Below the pieces are notes generated by a model, which saw nothing but the letters and a program-made list of their open reading frames with translations, did not search any database and was not told the origin of the DNA. From Aromatoleum toluolicum (lineage in GTDB: Bacteria; Pseudomonadota; Gammaproteobacteria; Burkholderiales; Rhodocyclaceae), in NCBI RefSeq assembly GCF_012911005.2, contig NZ_WTVS01000018.1:1-64000 (forward strand): DNA of 64,000 nucleotides, written 5' to 3'. Below are positions 45,264 through 55,908 of the stretch, piece after piece; the first letter of the stretch is position 1, and each line of letters starts with the position of its first letter. The translations under genes were made by a program, and so were the position numbers.

Positions 45264-46334
45264 TCAGGCGCCGGCGCGGATCTTGCGGCTGTGCTCGTGC
45301 ACGGTGTCGACCAGCACCGACACCGACTCGGGCGGCGTGAATTGCGAGATGCCGTGGCCGAGGTTGAAGACGTGGCCGGGGTGGTTGCCGTAGGAATCGA
45401 GCACGCGCTTCGCCTCGCGCGCGATGGCTTCCGGCGGCGCGAACAGCACGTTGGGGTCGAGGTTGCCCTGCAGCGCGACCTTGTCGCCGACGAGCTTGCG
45501 CGCGCGGCCGATGTCCATCGTCCAGTCGAGGCCGACGGCGTCGCAGCCGATGTCGGCGATACTCTCGATCCACAGGCCGCCGCCCTTCGTGAACACGATG
45601 TTCGGCACACGCTCGCCGTCGCGCTCCTTGATCAGGCCGTCGACGACGCGCTTGAGGTAGGGCAGCGAGAACTCGTGGTAGGCGGCCTCGGACAACGCGC
45701 CACCCCAGGAGTCGAACACCATCACGGCCTGCGCGCCGGATTCGATCTGCGCGTTGAGGTAGGCGACGACCGAGTCGGCCGTCACGGACAGGATGTGGTG
45801 CATCAGGTCGGGGCGCGAGTAGGCCATCGCCTTGACCTTGCGATAGTCGTCGGACGAGCCGCCCTCGACCATGTAGCAGGCGAGCGTCCACGGGCTGCCG
45901 GAGAAGCCGATCAGCGGCACGCTGCCGTTGAGCGCGCGGCGGATCTCGGCGACCGCGTCCATCACGTACTGCAGCTCGGCGTGCGGATCGGGGATCGCGA
46001 GGTTGCGGATCTCCCACTCGTCACGCAGCGGGCGCTCGAAGCGCGGCCCTTCGCCTTCGGCGAAGTACAGGCCCAGGCCCATCGCGTCCGGCACCGTGAG
46101 GATATCGGAGAACAGGATCGCGGCGTCGAGGTTGTAACGCGCGAGCGGCTGCAGCGTGACCTCGCAGGCCATCGTCGGGCTCTTGCACAGGTTCAGGAAG
46201 CTGCCCGCCCGCTTGCGGGTCTCGCAGTACTCGGGCAGGTAGCGCCCCGCCTGCCGCATCAGCCACAGCGGCGTGTATTCGGTCGGCTGGCGCAGCAAGG
46301 CGCGCAGGAAGGTGTCATTCTGCAGGCGGGTCAC
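45264..46334 (-). CDS. hemE: Uroporphyrinogen decarboxylase HemE
   Basis: 356 residues. Signature 1 is [15 protein letters not shown], signature 2 is [17 protein letters not shown], and further conserved parts are [13 protein letters not shown] and [10 protein letters not shown]. The start is a GTG at 46334 with GAGGACG upstream. It converts uroporphyrinogen III to coproporphyrinogen III in heme synthesis. Length matches the family. Confidence 0.97.
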   Translation of the reverse strand: MTRLQNDTFLRALLRQPTEYTPLWLMRQAGRYLPEYCETRKRAGSFLNLCKSPTMACEVTLQPLARYNLDAAILFSDILTVPDAMGLGLYFAEGEGPRFERPLRDEWEIRNLAIPDPHAELQYVMDAVAEIRRALNGSVPLIGFSGSPWTLACYMVEGGSSDDYRKVKAMAYSRPDLMHHILSVTADSVVAYLNAQIESGAQAVMVFDSWGGALSEAAYHEFSLPYLKRVVDGLIKERDGERVPNIVFTKGGGLWIESIADIGCDAVGLDWTMDIGRARKLVGDKVALQGNLDPNVLFAPPEAIAREAKRVLDSYGNHPGHVFNLGHGISQFTPPESVSVLVDTVHEHSRKIRAGA

Positions 46335-46447
46335 GGTTACGTCCTCAAATCTGCCCGATGCGGGCGCAAACCGCGATTATCCGCGTTTTCCGCCGTCATG
46401 CCGACCCCCGGTGGCAGAGCGGGGCATATGCCCCGCCGCGGGCGCGC

Positions 46448-46690
46448 TCAGAGCGCGAAAGTCAGCGCTCCGGCCACCGCCGCGAGGCCGCCCAGCGTCC
46501 AGCGCAGCGCACCGCTCGCGCGCACCGCGAAGAAGGCGCTCACCAGCGTGACCAGGGCCGCCGGCAGGTGCTCGGCACCGGACGAGAACATGTGCGCGAG
46601 GCCCGGCACGAAGCCGTGATCGCCGTGCGCCAGGAGCGGGCCGGCGGAGAGCGTAAGGGTGATGGCGGTGGCGATGCGGAGCGGCTTCAT
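46448..46690 (-). CDS. Mini HupE/UreJ-like membrane protein (copy 1)
   Basis: 80 residues: a hydrophobic leader (IATAITLTLSAGPLLA), the His-rich motif HGDHGFVPGLAHMFSSGAEH, and two short hydrophobic helices ending the protein (LPAALVTLVSAFFAV, TLGGLAAVAGALTFAL). The His motif resembles the start of HupE/UreJ nickel permeases (H...GF.H...G.DH), but the rest of that family is missing. A paralogue with about 80 percent identity lies at 57113-57355, beside the urease genes, and the two also share upstream sequence. The function is unknown; metal binding is an inference. Confidence 0.6.
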   Translation of the reverse strand: MKPLRIATAITLTLSAGPLLAHGDHGFVPGLAHMFSSGAEHLPAALVTLVSAFFAVRASGALRWTLGGLAAVAGALTFAL

Positions 46691-46866
46691 GACGATGTCC
46701 TCGGAATGCTGGGCGCGGTTAACTGGATCAGCCGAGGTTGAAACAAGTTGCGTGCCAGCGAACAGGAGTGCGGCCGCGCTGGGGGTCGACATCCACCGCC
46801 GGCAAGCTGCATTCCGGACGGCAGACGCGGGTGGTCAGAAGGTTTCCACCGGCGTCGCCGCCGACG

Positions 46867-46905
46867 GGCGCCGCTGGCGCTGCCGTCCCGCGCCAGCGGC
46901 GCGCC
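46867..46905. terminator. Strong hairpin downstream of uspA
   Basis: GGCGCCGCTGGCGC (46867-46880) pairs with GCGCCAGCGGCGCGCC (46890-46905) around a nine-base loop. It starts about 30 bases past the uspA stop on the minus strand. No T-run follows, so it may stabilise the 3' end rather than terminate. The remaining sequence 46691-46866 contains the conserved upstream block of the mini HupE-like gene. Confidence 0.5.
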
Positions 46906-46935
46906 GAAGCGACCGCAGCGCGGCCCGTCGCGCGT

Positions 46936-47385
46936 TCAGCGGCACACCAGCACCGGAATCGTGCAGTGCGCGAGCACCTTGTTGGTCTCGCTGCCCAGCA
47001 GCAGCGCGTTGATGCCGCGCCGGCCGTGCGAGGCCATGCAGATCAGGTCGCAGCCGCGGCTCTCGGCGGTGTGGATGATCACGCGGTGGGGCGCCTCGCT
47101 GCTTTCGAGGACCGCGTCGGCATCGATCCCGGCCTCGCGCGCGCGGGCGAGCGCGGCGTCGAGGATGTGCTGGCCGTGCGTAGCGGCTTCGCGGGCGAAG
47201 CGGCGCGACTTCTCGGGATCGTAGTGGCCGCCCTCGCCGAAGTTGGTCACCGGGAAGGGCGCTTCGGCGATCGCGTTGAGGATCGTCAGGCGCGCGCCCA
47301 GGTTGCGGGCAAGCCCGATCGCGCGGTCTAGGGCCTGGTCGGACAGCGGCGAGCCGTCGGTGGGGACGAGGATGTGCTGGAACAT
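46936..47385 (-). CDS. Universal stress protein UspA family
   Basis: 149 residues, single Usp domain: MFQHILVPTDGSPLSDQALD at the start, ATP-binding loop MASHGRRGINALLLGSETNK at the end, and VLVC as the last strand. ATP-binding type. It is transcribed alone, downstream of terC by about 90 bases, and may be read through from it. The stimulus is unknown. Confidence 0.93.
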   Translation of the reverse strand: MFQHILVPTDGSPLSDQALDRAIGLARNLGARLTILNAIAEAPFPVTNFGEGGHYDPEKSRRFAREAATHGQHILDAALARAREAGIDADAVLESSEAPHRVIIHTAESRGCDLICMASHGRRGINALLLGSETNKVLAHCTIPVLVCR

Positions 47386-47475
47386 GGTGCGTCCTTGGGA
47401 TGAGAGAGGTTCTTTGGCGCGCGCCGGGCCGTGGGGACGGCCCCGGCGCGCGGCCGGCGTTGCGTGGTGCGGCGC

Positions 47476-48225
47476 TCAGTCGCGCGCGGCGCTCCCGCCG
47501 GCGGTTTCGACCGCGAGCTCGCCCGCCGCGTCGCCGTCGCCGGACTGCCGCTGCGCGAGCCAGCCGCCGAGCGCGACGACGAACAGCGCCCCGACGGCCG
47601 AACTCAGGTAATGCAGCCAGCCCGGCAGGTGCTCGACGTAGGGCTTCATCACGACGTCGCCGACCAGCATGCCGCCGGCGATCCAGCCCAGCAGCGCCGC
47701 GCCCAGCGTGATGACCATCGGGAAGCGGTCCATCAGTTTCAGCACGAACTTGCTGCCCCACACGATGATCGGGATGCTGACGACGATGCCGAACACCACG
47801 AGGCCGAGGTCACCCTTGGCCGCGCCGGCAACCGCGATCACGTTGTCGAGGCTCATCACCGCGTCGGCGACGACGATGGTCTTGATCGCGCCGAGCAGAT
47901 GCGTCGAGCCCTCGACGTTGCCGTGGCCGTCCTCGTCCTCCGGCTGCATCAGCTTCACGCCGATCCACAGCAGCAGCAGCGCCCCGACGACCTTCAGGAA
48001 GGGCAGCGCCAGCAGCTGCAGCGCGAAGAAGATCAGCACGATGCGCAGCGCGATCGCGCCGACGACACCCCACGCGATGCCCTTGTTGCGCTGGTGCTCG
48101 GGCAGCTTGCGGCACGCCAGCGCGATCACGACGGCGTTGTCGCCGCCGAGCAGGATGTCGATGGCGATGATCTGCAGCACGGACACCCAGAAGGCGGCGT
48201 CCATCATGGTTTCAAACACGGTCAT
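47476..48225 (-). CDS. TerC-family integral membrane protein
   Basis: 249 residues with about seven helices and the paired motifs LLGGDNAVVIALACRKLP and DAVMSLDNVIAVAGAAKGD. The Asp residues in these DN motifs are conserved in TerC proteins, some of which export manganese. It starts seven bases after the tctA stop with GAGGAG as ribosome site, so it is in the same operon as the transporter. No riboswitch-like leader precedes it. Confidence 0.9.
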   Translation of the reverse strand: MTVFETMMDAAFWVSVLQIIAIDILLGGDNAVVIALACRKLPEHQRNKGIAWGVVGAIALRIVLIFFALQLLALPFLKVVGALLLLWIGVKLMQPEDEDGHGNVEGSTHLLGAIKTIVVADAVMSLDNVIAVAGAAKGDLGLVVFGIVVSIPIIVWGSKFVLKLMDRFPMVITLGAALLGWIAGGMLVGDVVMKPYVEHLPGWLHYLSSAVGALFVVALGGWLAQRQSGDGDAAGELAVETAGGSAARD

Positions 48226-48231
48226 TACTCC

Positions 48232-49749
<1,518 letters not shown>

Positions 49750-49750
49750 C

Positions 49751-50233
49751 TCAGCCTCCGAACGGGCCGGCGGGCAGGCTCAGGCCCAGGCCGCGCGTGA
49801 AGAGGAAATACACAATCGACGACAGCACGACCGCGATCCCGAGGTCGCGCACCGGCTTCTTGCTGCCGAAGCCGCGCGCGACCAGCACGAAGAGCAGCGT
49901 CGAGGCGAGGATGAAGCCGGCCCAGCCGATCAGCACCATGTGCAGCACCACGCCGGCGCTGATCAGCAGGAAGCCCATGCGGTCGGGCGCCGCGTGCGTC
50001 TCGGCTTCTTCCGGCATCGCGCGCCAGCCGCCGGAGAGCGCCTGCCACGCGAGCCAGGCGCCGCACAGCATGAGACCGGTGCCGATGACGTATGGGAAGA
50101 GGCGCGGACCGACCTGCGCATAACCCTGCGTCTCGGCGATGCCCTGGGTCTCGAAGGCGACGAAGCTGCCCAGCGCCAGCAGCACGAGCGAGATCAGCAG
50201 CTCGCCGGCGTCGATGCGTGCGCGCGTGCTCAT
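49751..50233 (-). CDS. tctB: Tripartite tricarboxylate transporter small membrane subunit TctB
   Basis: 160 residues, four helices: [57 protein letters not shown] and [22 protein letters not shown]. The glycine-rich GPRLFPY motif is typical of TctB. The start overlaps the tctC stop (ATGA). It lies between the binding protein and TctA as in other tct operons. Confidence 0.93.
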   Translation of the reverse strand: MSTRARIDAGELLISLVLLALGSFVAFETQGIAETQGYAQVGPRLFPYVIGTGLMLCGAWLAWQALSGGWRAMPEEAETHAAPDRMGFLLISAGVVLHMVLIGWAGFILASTLLFVLVARGFGSKKPVRDLGIAVVLSSIVYFLFTRGLGLSLPAGPFGG

Positions 50234-51210
50234 TTCTTCACCAGCCCGAGGTCGGTGACGAGCTTGAGCACGGTCTTCTGCTCAGCCTCGACGTAGTGGC
50301 GGAACTCGTCGCCGGCCATCAGCATGTCGACCCACTCGTTCTTCTCGAGCGTCGCCTTCCACGACTCGCTCTTCGCCATCTGCGTCAGCGCCTTCACCAG
50401 CTCGTCGCGCTGTGCGTCGCTGATGCCGGGCGCCGCCATGATGCCGCGCCAGTTCACGAACTCGACGTTGATGCCCTGCTCCTTCAGCGTCGGCACGTCG
50501 ATGTCCTTGACGCGCGCGGGCGCCGTGACCGCCAGCGCGCGCAGCTTGCCCGCCTTGATCTGGCCCGCGAACTCGTTGAAGCCGCCCAGACCCACCGTGA
50601 CGTGGCCGCCCAGCACCTGCGCCAGCACCTCGCCGCCGCTGCCGAAGGCGACGTAGTTGAACTTGCCCGCCTCGCCGCCGATCGCCTGCACGATCATGCC
50701 CGCGGTGAGCTGGTCGACGCCGCCGGCGAAGCCGCCCGCCCACGACACCGCGGCCGGATTCGCCTTGTACGCGGCGACGAGGTCGGCCATGGATTTGAGC
50801 GGCGAGCTCGCCGGCACCACCAGCACCTCGTATTCGCCGGTGAGGCGCGCGATCGGCGTGACGTTCGACAGCGTGACCGGCGACTTGTTGATGAACACCG
50901 CCGATACCATGCCCTTGCCGCTCGCCATCAGCGCGCCGCCGTCGCCCTTGCTGCTGTTGATCAGCTGCGCGAGCCCGATCGTGCCGCCCGCGCCGGCGAC
51001 GTTGTTCACCTGCACGCGCTCGGCGAGCTTGTTGGCCTGCAGCGCGGCCTGCACCGCGCGGCCGAGCTGGTCGTAGCCGCCGCCGGGCGCGGCGGGCACG
51101 AGAATCTTGTAGTCCGCGGCGCAGGCCAGGGTGGCGCCCGCGAGGGCGAGGCCGGCGAGGGCTGTCCTCAGCGCGCGGCCGAGGCCGGCGCCGATAGGGT
51201 GATGTCGCAT
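50230..51210 (-). CDS. tctC: Tripartite tricarboxylate transporter binding protein TctC (copy 1)
   Basis: 326 residues. The signal peptide ends about at TLACA-ADYK. The conserved ligand loop is LVPAAPGGGYDQLGRAVQAA, then GAGGTIGLAQLINSSKGDGG, VLVVPASSPLKSM and AVTAPARVKDIDVPTLKEQG. It captures a carboxylate in the periplasm. The ligand is unknown. It is translationally coupled to tctB and is directly downstream of a second tctC gene. Confidence 0.94.
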   Translation of the reverse strand: MRHHPIGAGLGRALRTALAGLALAGATLACAADYKILVPAAPGGGYDQLGRAVQAALQANKLAERVQVNNVAGAGGTIGLAQLINSSKGDGGALMASGKGMVSAVFINKSPVTLSNVTPIARLTGEYEVLVVPASSPLKSMADLVAAYKANPAAVSWAGGFAGGVDQLTAGMIVQAIGGEAGKFNYVAFGSGGEVLAQVLGGHVTVGLGGFNEFAGQIKAGKLRALAVTAPARVKDIDVPTLKEQGINVEFVNWRGIMAAPGISDAQRDELVKALTQMAKSESWKATLEKNEWVDMLMAGDEFRHYVEAEQKTVLKLVTDLGLVKK

Positions 51211-51293
51211 GTCGAGTGTCTCCGGAAGAGGTCCCGCGGGCCGCGGCGGCGCGGCCCCGCGCGGGTAGGTGCTGCGGGCGGCGAGGCGGCCGC

Positions 51294-52265
51294 TTACGGC
51301 TTGACCATGCCGAGGTCGGTCACCAGCTTGGTGATGCGCGCGATGTCGGCGTCGAGGAACTTCTTGAACTCGGGGCCGGCGAGGTACATGTCCTGCCAGT
51401 CGTTGCGCTTCAGCGCGTCCTTCCACGAGTTCGACGTGACCGCCTTGTCGAGCACGGCGACGAGCTCCTTCTGCTGCGCCTCGCTGATGCCGGGCGCGGC
51501 GAAGATCGCGCGCCAGTTCACCATCTCGACATTGACGCCCTGCTCCTTCAGCGTCGGCACGCTCTCGCCGGGGATGCGCTCGGCGCCCGAGACCGCCAGC
51601 GCGCGCAGCTTGCCGGACTTGATCTGCGACTGGAACTCGCCGAAGCCGCTGATGCCGGCCGCGACGTGGCCGCCCATGATCGCGGCCTGCGCCTCGCCGC
51701 CGCCCGAGTAGGCGATGTAGTTCACCTTCGTCGGATCGACGCCGACGGCCTGCGCGATCAGGCCCGCGAGGATGTGGTCCGAGCCGCCCGCCGAGCCGCC
51801 GCCCCACGACACCGAGCCCGGGTTGGCCTTGAACTGGTCGATCAGCTCCTTCAGGGTCTGGATCTTGGAGCTCGCCGGCACGACGACGACCAGCGTCTCG
51901 CCGGAGAGGCGCGCGAGCGGCGTGACCTGGGTCAGGTTCACCGGCGACTTGTTGGTCGCGATCGCGCCGACCATCACCATGCCGCCGACCAGCGTCGCGC
52001 CGCCGTCGCCCTTGGCGCCATTGACGAACTGTGCCAGCCCGATCGTGCCGCCCGCGCCGCCCTTGTTGTCGACGGTGACCTTCTTCGCGAGGCCCTCGGC
52101 GTTGATCGCGGCCTGCAGCGCGCGCGCGGTCTGGTCCCAGCCGCCGCCCGGGTTGGCCGGCACGAGGATCTTGACGCTGTCGAGCGCGAGCGCCGGGGCG
52201 CTGGCGACGAAGCCGAGGCCGATCGCTGCGGCGACGAGGGTGGTTTTGACGATGTTGCGGATCAT
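51294..52265 (-). CDS. tctC: Tripartite tricarboxylate transporter binding protein TctC (copy 2)
   Basis: 323 residues. Signal peptide ending at ALA-LDSV, then KILVPANPGGGWDQTARAL, GAGGTIGLAQFVNGAKGDGG, VSWGGGSAGGSDHILAGLI and VPTLKEQGVNVEMVNWRAIF. The ATG at 52265 has GGAGGAG nine bases upstream, a strong site. It shares about half its residues with copy 1, so the operon has two receptors for one TctAB pair. It is the first gene of the operon, and upstream lies the repeat around 52378. Confidence 0.94.
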   Translation of the reverse strand: MIRNIVKTTLVAAAIGLGFVASAPALALDSVKILVPANPGGGWDQTARALQAAINAEGLAKKVTVDNKGGAGGTIGLAQFVNGAKGDGGATLVGGMVMVGAIATNKSPVNLTQVTPLARLSGETLVVVVPASSKIQTLKELIDQFKANPGSVSWGGGSAGGSDHILAGLIAQAVGVDPTKVNYIAYSGGGEAQAAIMGGHVAAGISGFGEFQSQIKSGKLRALAVSGAERIPGESVPTLKEQGVNVEMVNWRAIFAAPGISEAQQKELVAVLDKAVTSNSWKDALKRNDWQDMYLAGPEFKKFLDADIARITKLVTDLGMVKP

Positions 52266-52426
52266 GCTTGTCTCCTCCTTGATATCGGACCGGTCGCTCC
52301 GGCCCTGCATGAAGGCAGACGATACGGAGAAGGGCTTTCGATTGGCTTTCAGTGGTCGACAGCGCCTTGTTCCGCCCCCTTGAAGGGGAGGGAGCGACGG
52401 CGCAGCACTCAAGCCGACATCACAAA

Positions 52427-53836
52427 TTAAGCCTGTCCGGCCTCGTCCGCGCGGCGCGGAAACTCGACCTCGACCTGCAGCCCGCGTCCGCCCGGCGCAT
52501 CGGCGAGCCTCACTTCGCCGCCGTGCGCGAGCGCGATTTCGCGCACGATCGCGAGCCCCAGGCCGCTGCCATCCGGCCCGCCCTGGCCGAGGATGCGGTA
52601 GAAGCGCTGGAACACCTTGTCGCGCTCGGCGACCGGAATGCCCAGTCCCTCGTCGCTCACCGCGAGCACGACGTGCCCGTCCGCGGTGCCGGTCGCGACG
52701 ACGACCTGCGTGTCCGGCGGGCTGTAGCGGATGGCGTTGTCGATGAGGTTGGCGACGAGCTCGCGCAGCATCGCGGCGTTGCCGGTCATCGGCGCCGGCC
52801 CCGTCTCCTCGAAGGCGAGCTCGATGCGCTTCTTCAGCGCCACCGGTACCAGCTCCAGCGCGACCTCGCGCGCGATCGCGGTGAGATCGACCGGCGCCTG
52901 CTCCTGGATCAGGCCGTTGGCCGGCTCCGCGCGCGACAGCGACAGCATCTGGTCGGCCATGCGGCGCGTGCTGCGGATCGTCGCCAGCAGGCTCTCGAAG
53001 ATGCGCCGCATCTCGCCCGGGTCGCCCTGGCGCGCGCCGAACTCGGCCTGCGTGCTGAGCACCGCGAGCGGGGTGCGGATCTGGTGCGCGGCGTCGGCGA
53101 GGAAGCGCCGGCGTGCCGCGAGCATCGCCGACAGGCGTTCCATGTGGTGGTTGATCGCGCCGATCAGCGGCTGCACCTCGCTCGGCACGTTGCCGGTAGG
53201 CACCGGCGTGAGGTCGTCCTCGGCGCGCCGCTGCACCGCGTCGCGCAGCTCCACGAGCGGGCGAAAGGCCGTGCCCAGCGCCAGCACCAGCATCAGCGCG
53301 CCCAGCCCGACGAGCAGCAGCTGGCGCCGCAGGCTGTCGAAGAACAGTTCGCGGGCAAGTGCGACGCGCGACTCGGTGGTTTCGGCGAACACGATCGTCA
53401 CCGCGTCGCCGCCCGCGAGCGCCGGGTCGTACAGGCGCTTCCGCATCGCGCCGATGCGCACGTCCTCGCCGCGGTACTGCATCTCCGCCAGCAGCAGCGT
53501 GCCGTCCTCGGGCGGCGCGTGCGGCGCGAGGAGATCCTCGTAGCCGGTCACGAGGCGCCCGTCGGGGGCGATCACGGCGTAGAACACGCGCTCCTGCACG
53601 CCGGCCTCGAACACGTCGAAGGCCGAGTACGGCACATTGACGGTGATCTCGCCCTCGAGCGAATGCACCTGCTCGGCGATAGCGCGGACCGATGCGGTGA
53701 GCGAACGGTCGTAGGCGCGATTGACCGCCTGGCGCGCGCCCACCCAGGACAGCACGGCGTTGATCGCGAGCAGGATCAGCAGCGGCGGCAGCAGCCAGCG
53801 CGCGACGCGCCCGCGCAGGCTCAGCGACGCGCGCAT
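52427..53836 (-). CDS. tctE: Sensor histidine kinase TctE
   Basis: 469 residues from the ATG at 53836 (a TTG five codons earlier is an alternative). One helix near residues 10-35 (LLPPLLILLAINAVLSWVGA), a periplasmic domain of about 120 residues, a second helix (LLLVGLGALMLVLALGTAF), HAMP, HisKA box DAAHQIRTPLAVLSTQAEFG, and ATPase motifs LIDNAIRYSPPD, DEGLGIP and GSGLGLAIVREIALAHGG. It senses the transporter substrate and phosphorylates TctD. It follows the tctD stop closely and is in the same operon. Confidence 0.93.
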   Translation of the reverse strand: MRASLSLRGRVARWLLPPLLILLAINAVLSWVGARQAVNRAYDRSLTASVRAIAEQVHSLEGEITVNVPYSAFDVFEAGVQERVFYAVIAPDGRLVTGYEDLLAPHAPPEDGTLLLAEMQYRGEDVRIGAMRKRLYDPALAGGDAVTIVFAETTESRVALARELFFDSLRRQLLLVGLGALMLVLALGTAFRPLVELRDAVQRRAEDDLTPVPTGNVPSEVQPLIGAINHHMERLSAMLAARRRFLADAAHQIRTPLAVLSTQAEFGARQGDPGEMRRIFESLLATIRSTRRMADQMLSLSRAEPANGLIQEQAPVDLTAIAREVALELVPVALKKRIELAFEETGPAPMTGNAAMLRELVANLIDNAIRYSPPDTQVVVATGTADGHVVLAVSDEGLGIPVAERDKVFQRFYRILGQGGPDGSGLGLAIVREIALAHGGEVRLADAPGGRGLQVEVEFPRRADEAGQA

Positions 53837-53854
53837 GCCCGCCCGCGCCAAGCC

Positions 53855-54532
53855 TCAGTCACCGCCCGCCTCGCCGATCAGGTAGCCCAGCCCGCGCAGC
53901 GTCGTCACGACCGCGCCCGAGCCCTCCAGCTTCTTGCGCAGGCGATGCACGTAGATCTCGATCGCCTCCGGACGCGCCTCCTCGTCGAAGCTGAACACCT
54001 TCTCGAACAGCGCCTCGCGCGCGAGCGGGCGCCCCTGGCGCGCGATCAGCGCCTCGAGCACCGCGAGCTCGCGCGGTGTCAGCGACAGCGGCTTGCCCTC
54101 GACCGTCGCGAGGCGCGAGTTGAGGTCGAACTCCAGCCGGCCGATCTTCACCGTCGGCACGAGGTTGCCGGCCCGGCGCAGCAGCGCCTTGATGCGCGCC
54201 TCCAGCTCGGTGAGCTCGAAGGGCTTGGGCAGGTAGTCGTCGGCGCCGAGGTTGAGGCCCTTCACGCGATCCTCGGTCGAGCCGCGCGCGGTGAGGATGA
54301 TCACCGGCGTGGTCCGGGTCGCATCGCGCCCGCGCAGGCGGCGCAGCACCTCCAGGCCGTCCATCCCGGGCAGCGACAGATCGAGCACGACGAGGTCGTA
54401 GGGCTGGGTGAGCAGCGCGTGGTCGGCATGGTCGCCGCGGCGCATCACGTCGACGGCGTAACCCGCCTGCACCAGCGCCTTGGAAACCCATTCCGCGAGT
54501 TCGGTATGATCCTCTACGAGCAGCAGGCGCAT
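53855..54532 (-). CDS. tctD: OmpR-family response regulator TctD
   Basis: 225 residues. Receiver (MRLLLVEDHTELAEWVSKAL; phospho-acceptor Asp in LVVLDLSLPGMDG; conserved Lys in LPKPFELTELEARI). Winged helix with LTPRELAVLEALIARQGRPL and IEIYVHRLRKKLEG. It likely activates the tct operon in response to the transported acid. It is divergent from the ABC binding protein gene, so both can share the 100-base control region. Confidence 0.95.
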   Translation of the reverse strand: MRLLLVEDHTELAEWVSKALVQAGYAVDVMRRGDHADHALLTQPYDLVVLDLSLPGMDGLEVLRRLRGRDATRTTPVIILTARGSTEDRVKGLNLGADDYLPKPFELTELEARIKALLRRAGNLVPTVKIGRLEFDLNSRLATVEGKPLSLTPRELAVLEALIARQGRPLAREALFEKVFSFDEEARPEAIEIYVHRLRKKLEGSGAVVTTLRGLGYLIGEAGGD

Positions 54533-54637
54533 CGGCTGAAGGTGCTTCGAAAGCTGTTGGATAGATCATCGTGCCGCAAACGAGCGCGGCGTGCAAAATC
54601 ACTGCGGACCACTGCCATCCTCCGCAAGGACCTCGAA

Positions 54638-55735
54638 TTGAGCACATTCCTGCCCCGCCTGCTTCGCACCGTCGCGCTCGCGCTCGCGTGCGCGTGCGTG
54701 CTGACGGCCGCGAGCGCCCGTGCGGCGCGGGACGACACGCTTTACGCGGCGGCGATACGCGAGGGCCGCGTCATCGTCCATGCCGCGACCGACGAGCGCA
54801 TCGCGCGCCCGCTGATCCGCGACTTCGAGCAGCGCTACCCCGGCGTGCGCGTGCATTACGAGGACCTCAACAGCGGCGAGCTGTACCGGCGCTTCCTCGA
54901 CGAGGCCGCGCGCGGCGAACAGGCCGACGTGGTGTGGAGCTCGGCGATGGACATGCAGGTGAAGCTCGTCAACGACGGCTACGCCCAGCCCTGGCGCTCC
55001 GCCGAGACGGCCGCGCTGCCCGACTGGGCGGTGTGGAAGAACGAGGCCTTCGGCACCACCTTCGAACCCGTCGCGATCGCCTACAACCGCAAGCGGCTCG
55101 CCCCCGCCGACGTGCCCACGACGCATGCCGAGCTGCTGCGCCTGCTCGCCCAGCAGCCGGAGCGCTTCCGCGGCAAGCTGGCGACCTACGAACCCTCCAC
55201 GTCGGGCCTCGGCTTCATGCTGCACACGCAGGACGAGCTCGCGAACCCGGTCGTGTTCTGGAAGCTCGCCCAGGCCTTCGGCCGCACCGGCATCGCCACG
55301 CTGGTCTCGACCACCGGCATGCTCGACCGCATCGCGTCCGGCGAGGCGCTGATCGGCTACAACGTGCTCGGCTCCTACGCGCTGCTGCGCGCCCATGAGG
55401 ACCCTGCGATCGGCGTCGTGCTGCCGCGCGACTACACGCTGGTGCTGAGCCGCATCGCCTTCATCTCGCGCGGCGCGCGCCATCCGAACGCCGCACGCCT
55501 GTGGCTGGACCACCTGCTGTCGCGCGAGGGACAGCAGCTGCTCGCGCAGAACCCCGGCTTCTTCGCGGTGCGCGACGACGTGCCCGACGACGCCGCGGCC
55601 GCCGAGCTGCGCCGCCAGCTCGGCGGCGCCTTCCGCCCGATCCCGATCGGGCCCGGACTGATGACCTACCTCGACCAGGTCAAGCGCCGCGACTTCCTGC
55701 GCAAGTGGCAGCAAACGCTGTTTCCCGCGCCCTGA
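54638..55735 (+). CDS. Extracellular solute-binding protein (ABC transporter, iron/2-aminoethylphosphonate type)
   Basis: 365 residues from TTG at 54638, chosen because AAGGA lies eight bases before it. Signal peptide LLRTVALALACACVLTAASA, then the family-1/ferric-type fold with LYAAAIREGRVIVHAATDER, EQADVVWSSAMDMQVKLVND, GTTFEPVAIAYNRKRL and PSTSGLGFMLHTQDE. No permease or ATPase gene accompanies it. Single binding proteins beside tctDE occur in beta-proteobacteria, where they may act as periplasmic sensors for TctE. The ligand is unknown. Confidence 0.82.
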   Translation: MSTFLPRLLRTVALALACACVLTAASARAARDDTLYAAAIREGRVIVHAATDERIARPLIRDFEQRYPGVRVHYEDLNSGELYRRFLDEAARGEQADVVWSSAMDMQVKLVNDGYAQPWRSAETAALPDWAVWKNEAFGTTFEPVAIAYNRKRLAPADVPTTHAELLRLLAQQPERFRGKLATYEPSTSGLGFMLHTQDELANPVVFWKLAQAFGRTGIATLVSTTGMLDRIASGEALIGYNVLGSYALLRAHEDPAIGVVLPRDYTLVLSRIAFISRGARHPNAARLWLDHLLSREGQQLLAQNPGFFAVRDDVPDDAAAAELRRQLGGAFRPIPIGPGLMTYLDQVKRRDFLRKWQQTLFPAP

Positions 55736-55816
55736 TCCACGGCGGAACCCGGTTCCGCCCGTCTTCACAGGCATGACGAGCCCGCTCGCGGTATCGTTCC
55801 CGGGGACGTCGACGCG

Positions 55817-55852
55817 AAAAACCCCCGGCGCCGGGAGTCGCTGCGCCGGGGG
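55817..55852 (-). terminator. Intrinsic terminator of the porin gene
   Basis: Minus strand: a stem of CCCCCGGCGCAG with its partner GGCGCCGGGGG around a short loop, then TTTTT. It lies about 55 bases past the porin stop. Confidence 0.8.
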
Positions 55853-55908
55853 AAGGAACGCGCGGGAACGCGCGAAGAGGAGAAGATAGCCTCCGGGGCG
55901 AGGGCCGC

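Noticed and set aside
52352-54637. Long plus-strand frame running into the binding protein gene
   Set aside because: The part before 54638 is antisense to tctD and tctE and is His/Arg/Ala-rich without motifs. Only the part after the TTG at 54638, with signal peptide and fold, is real.
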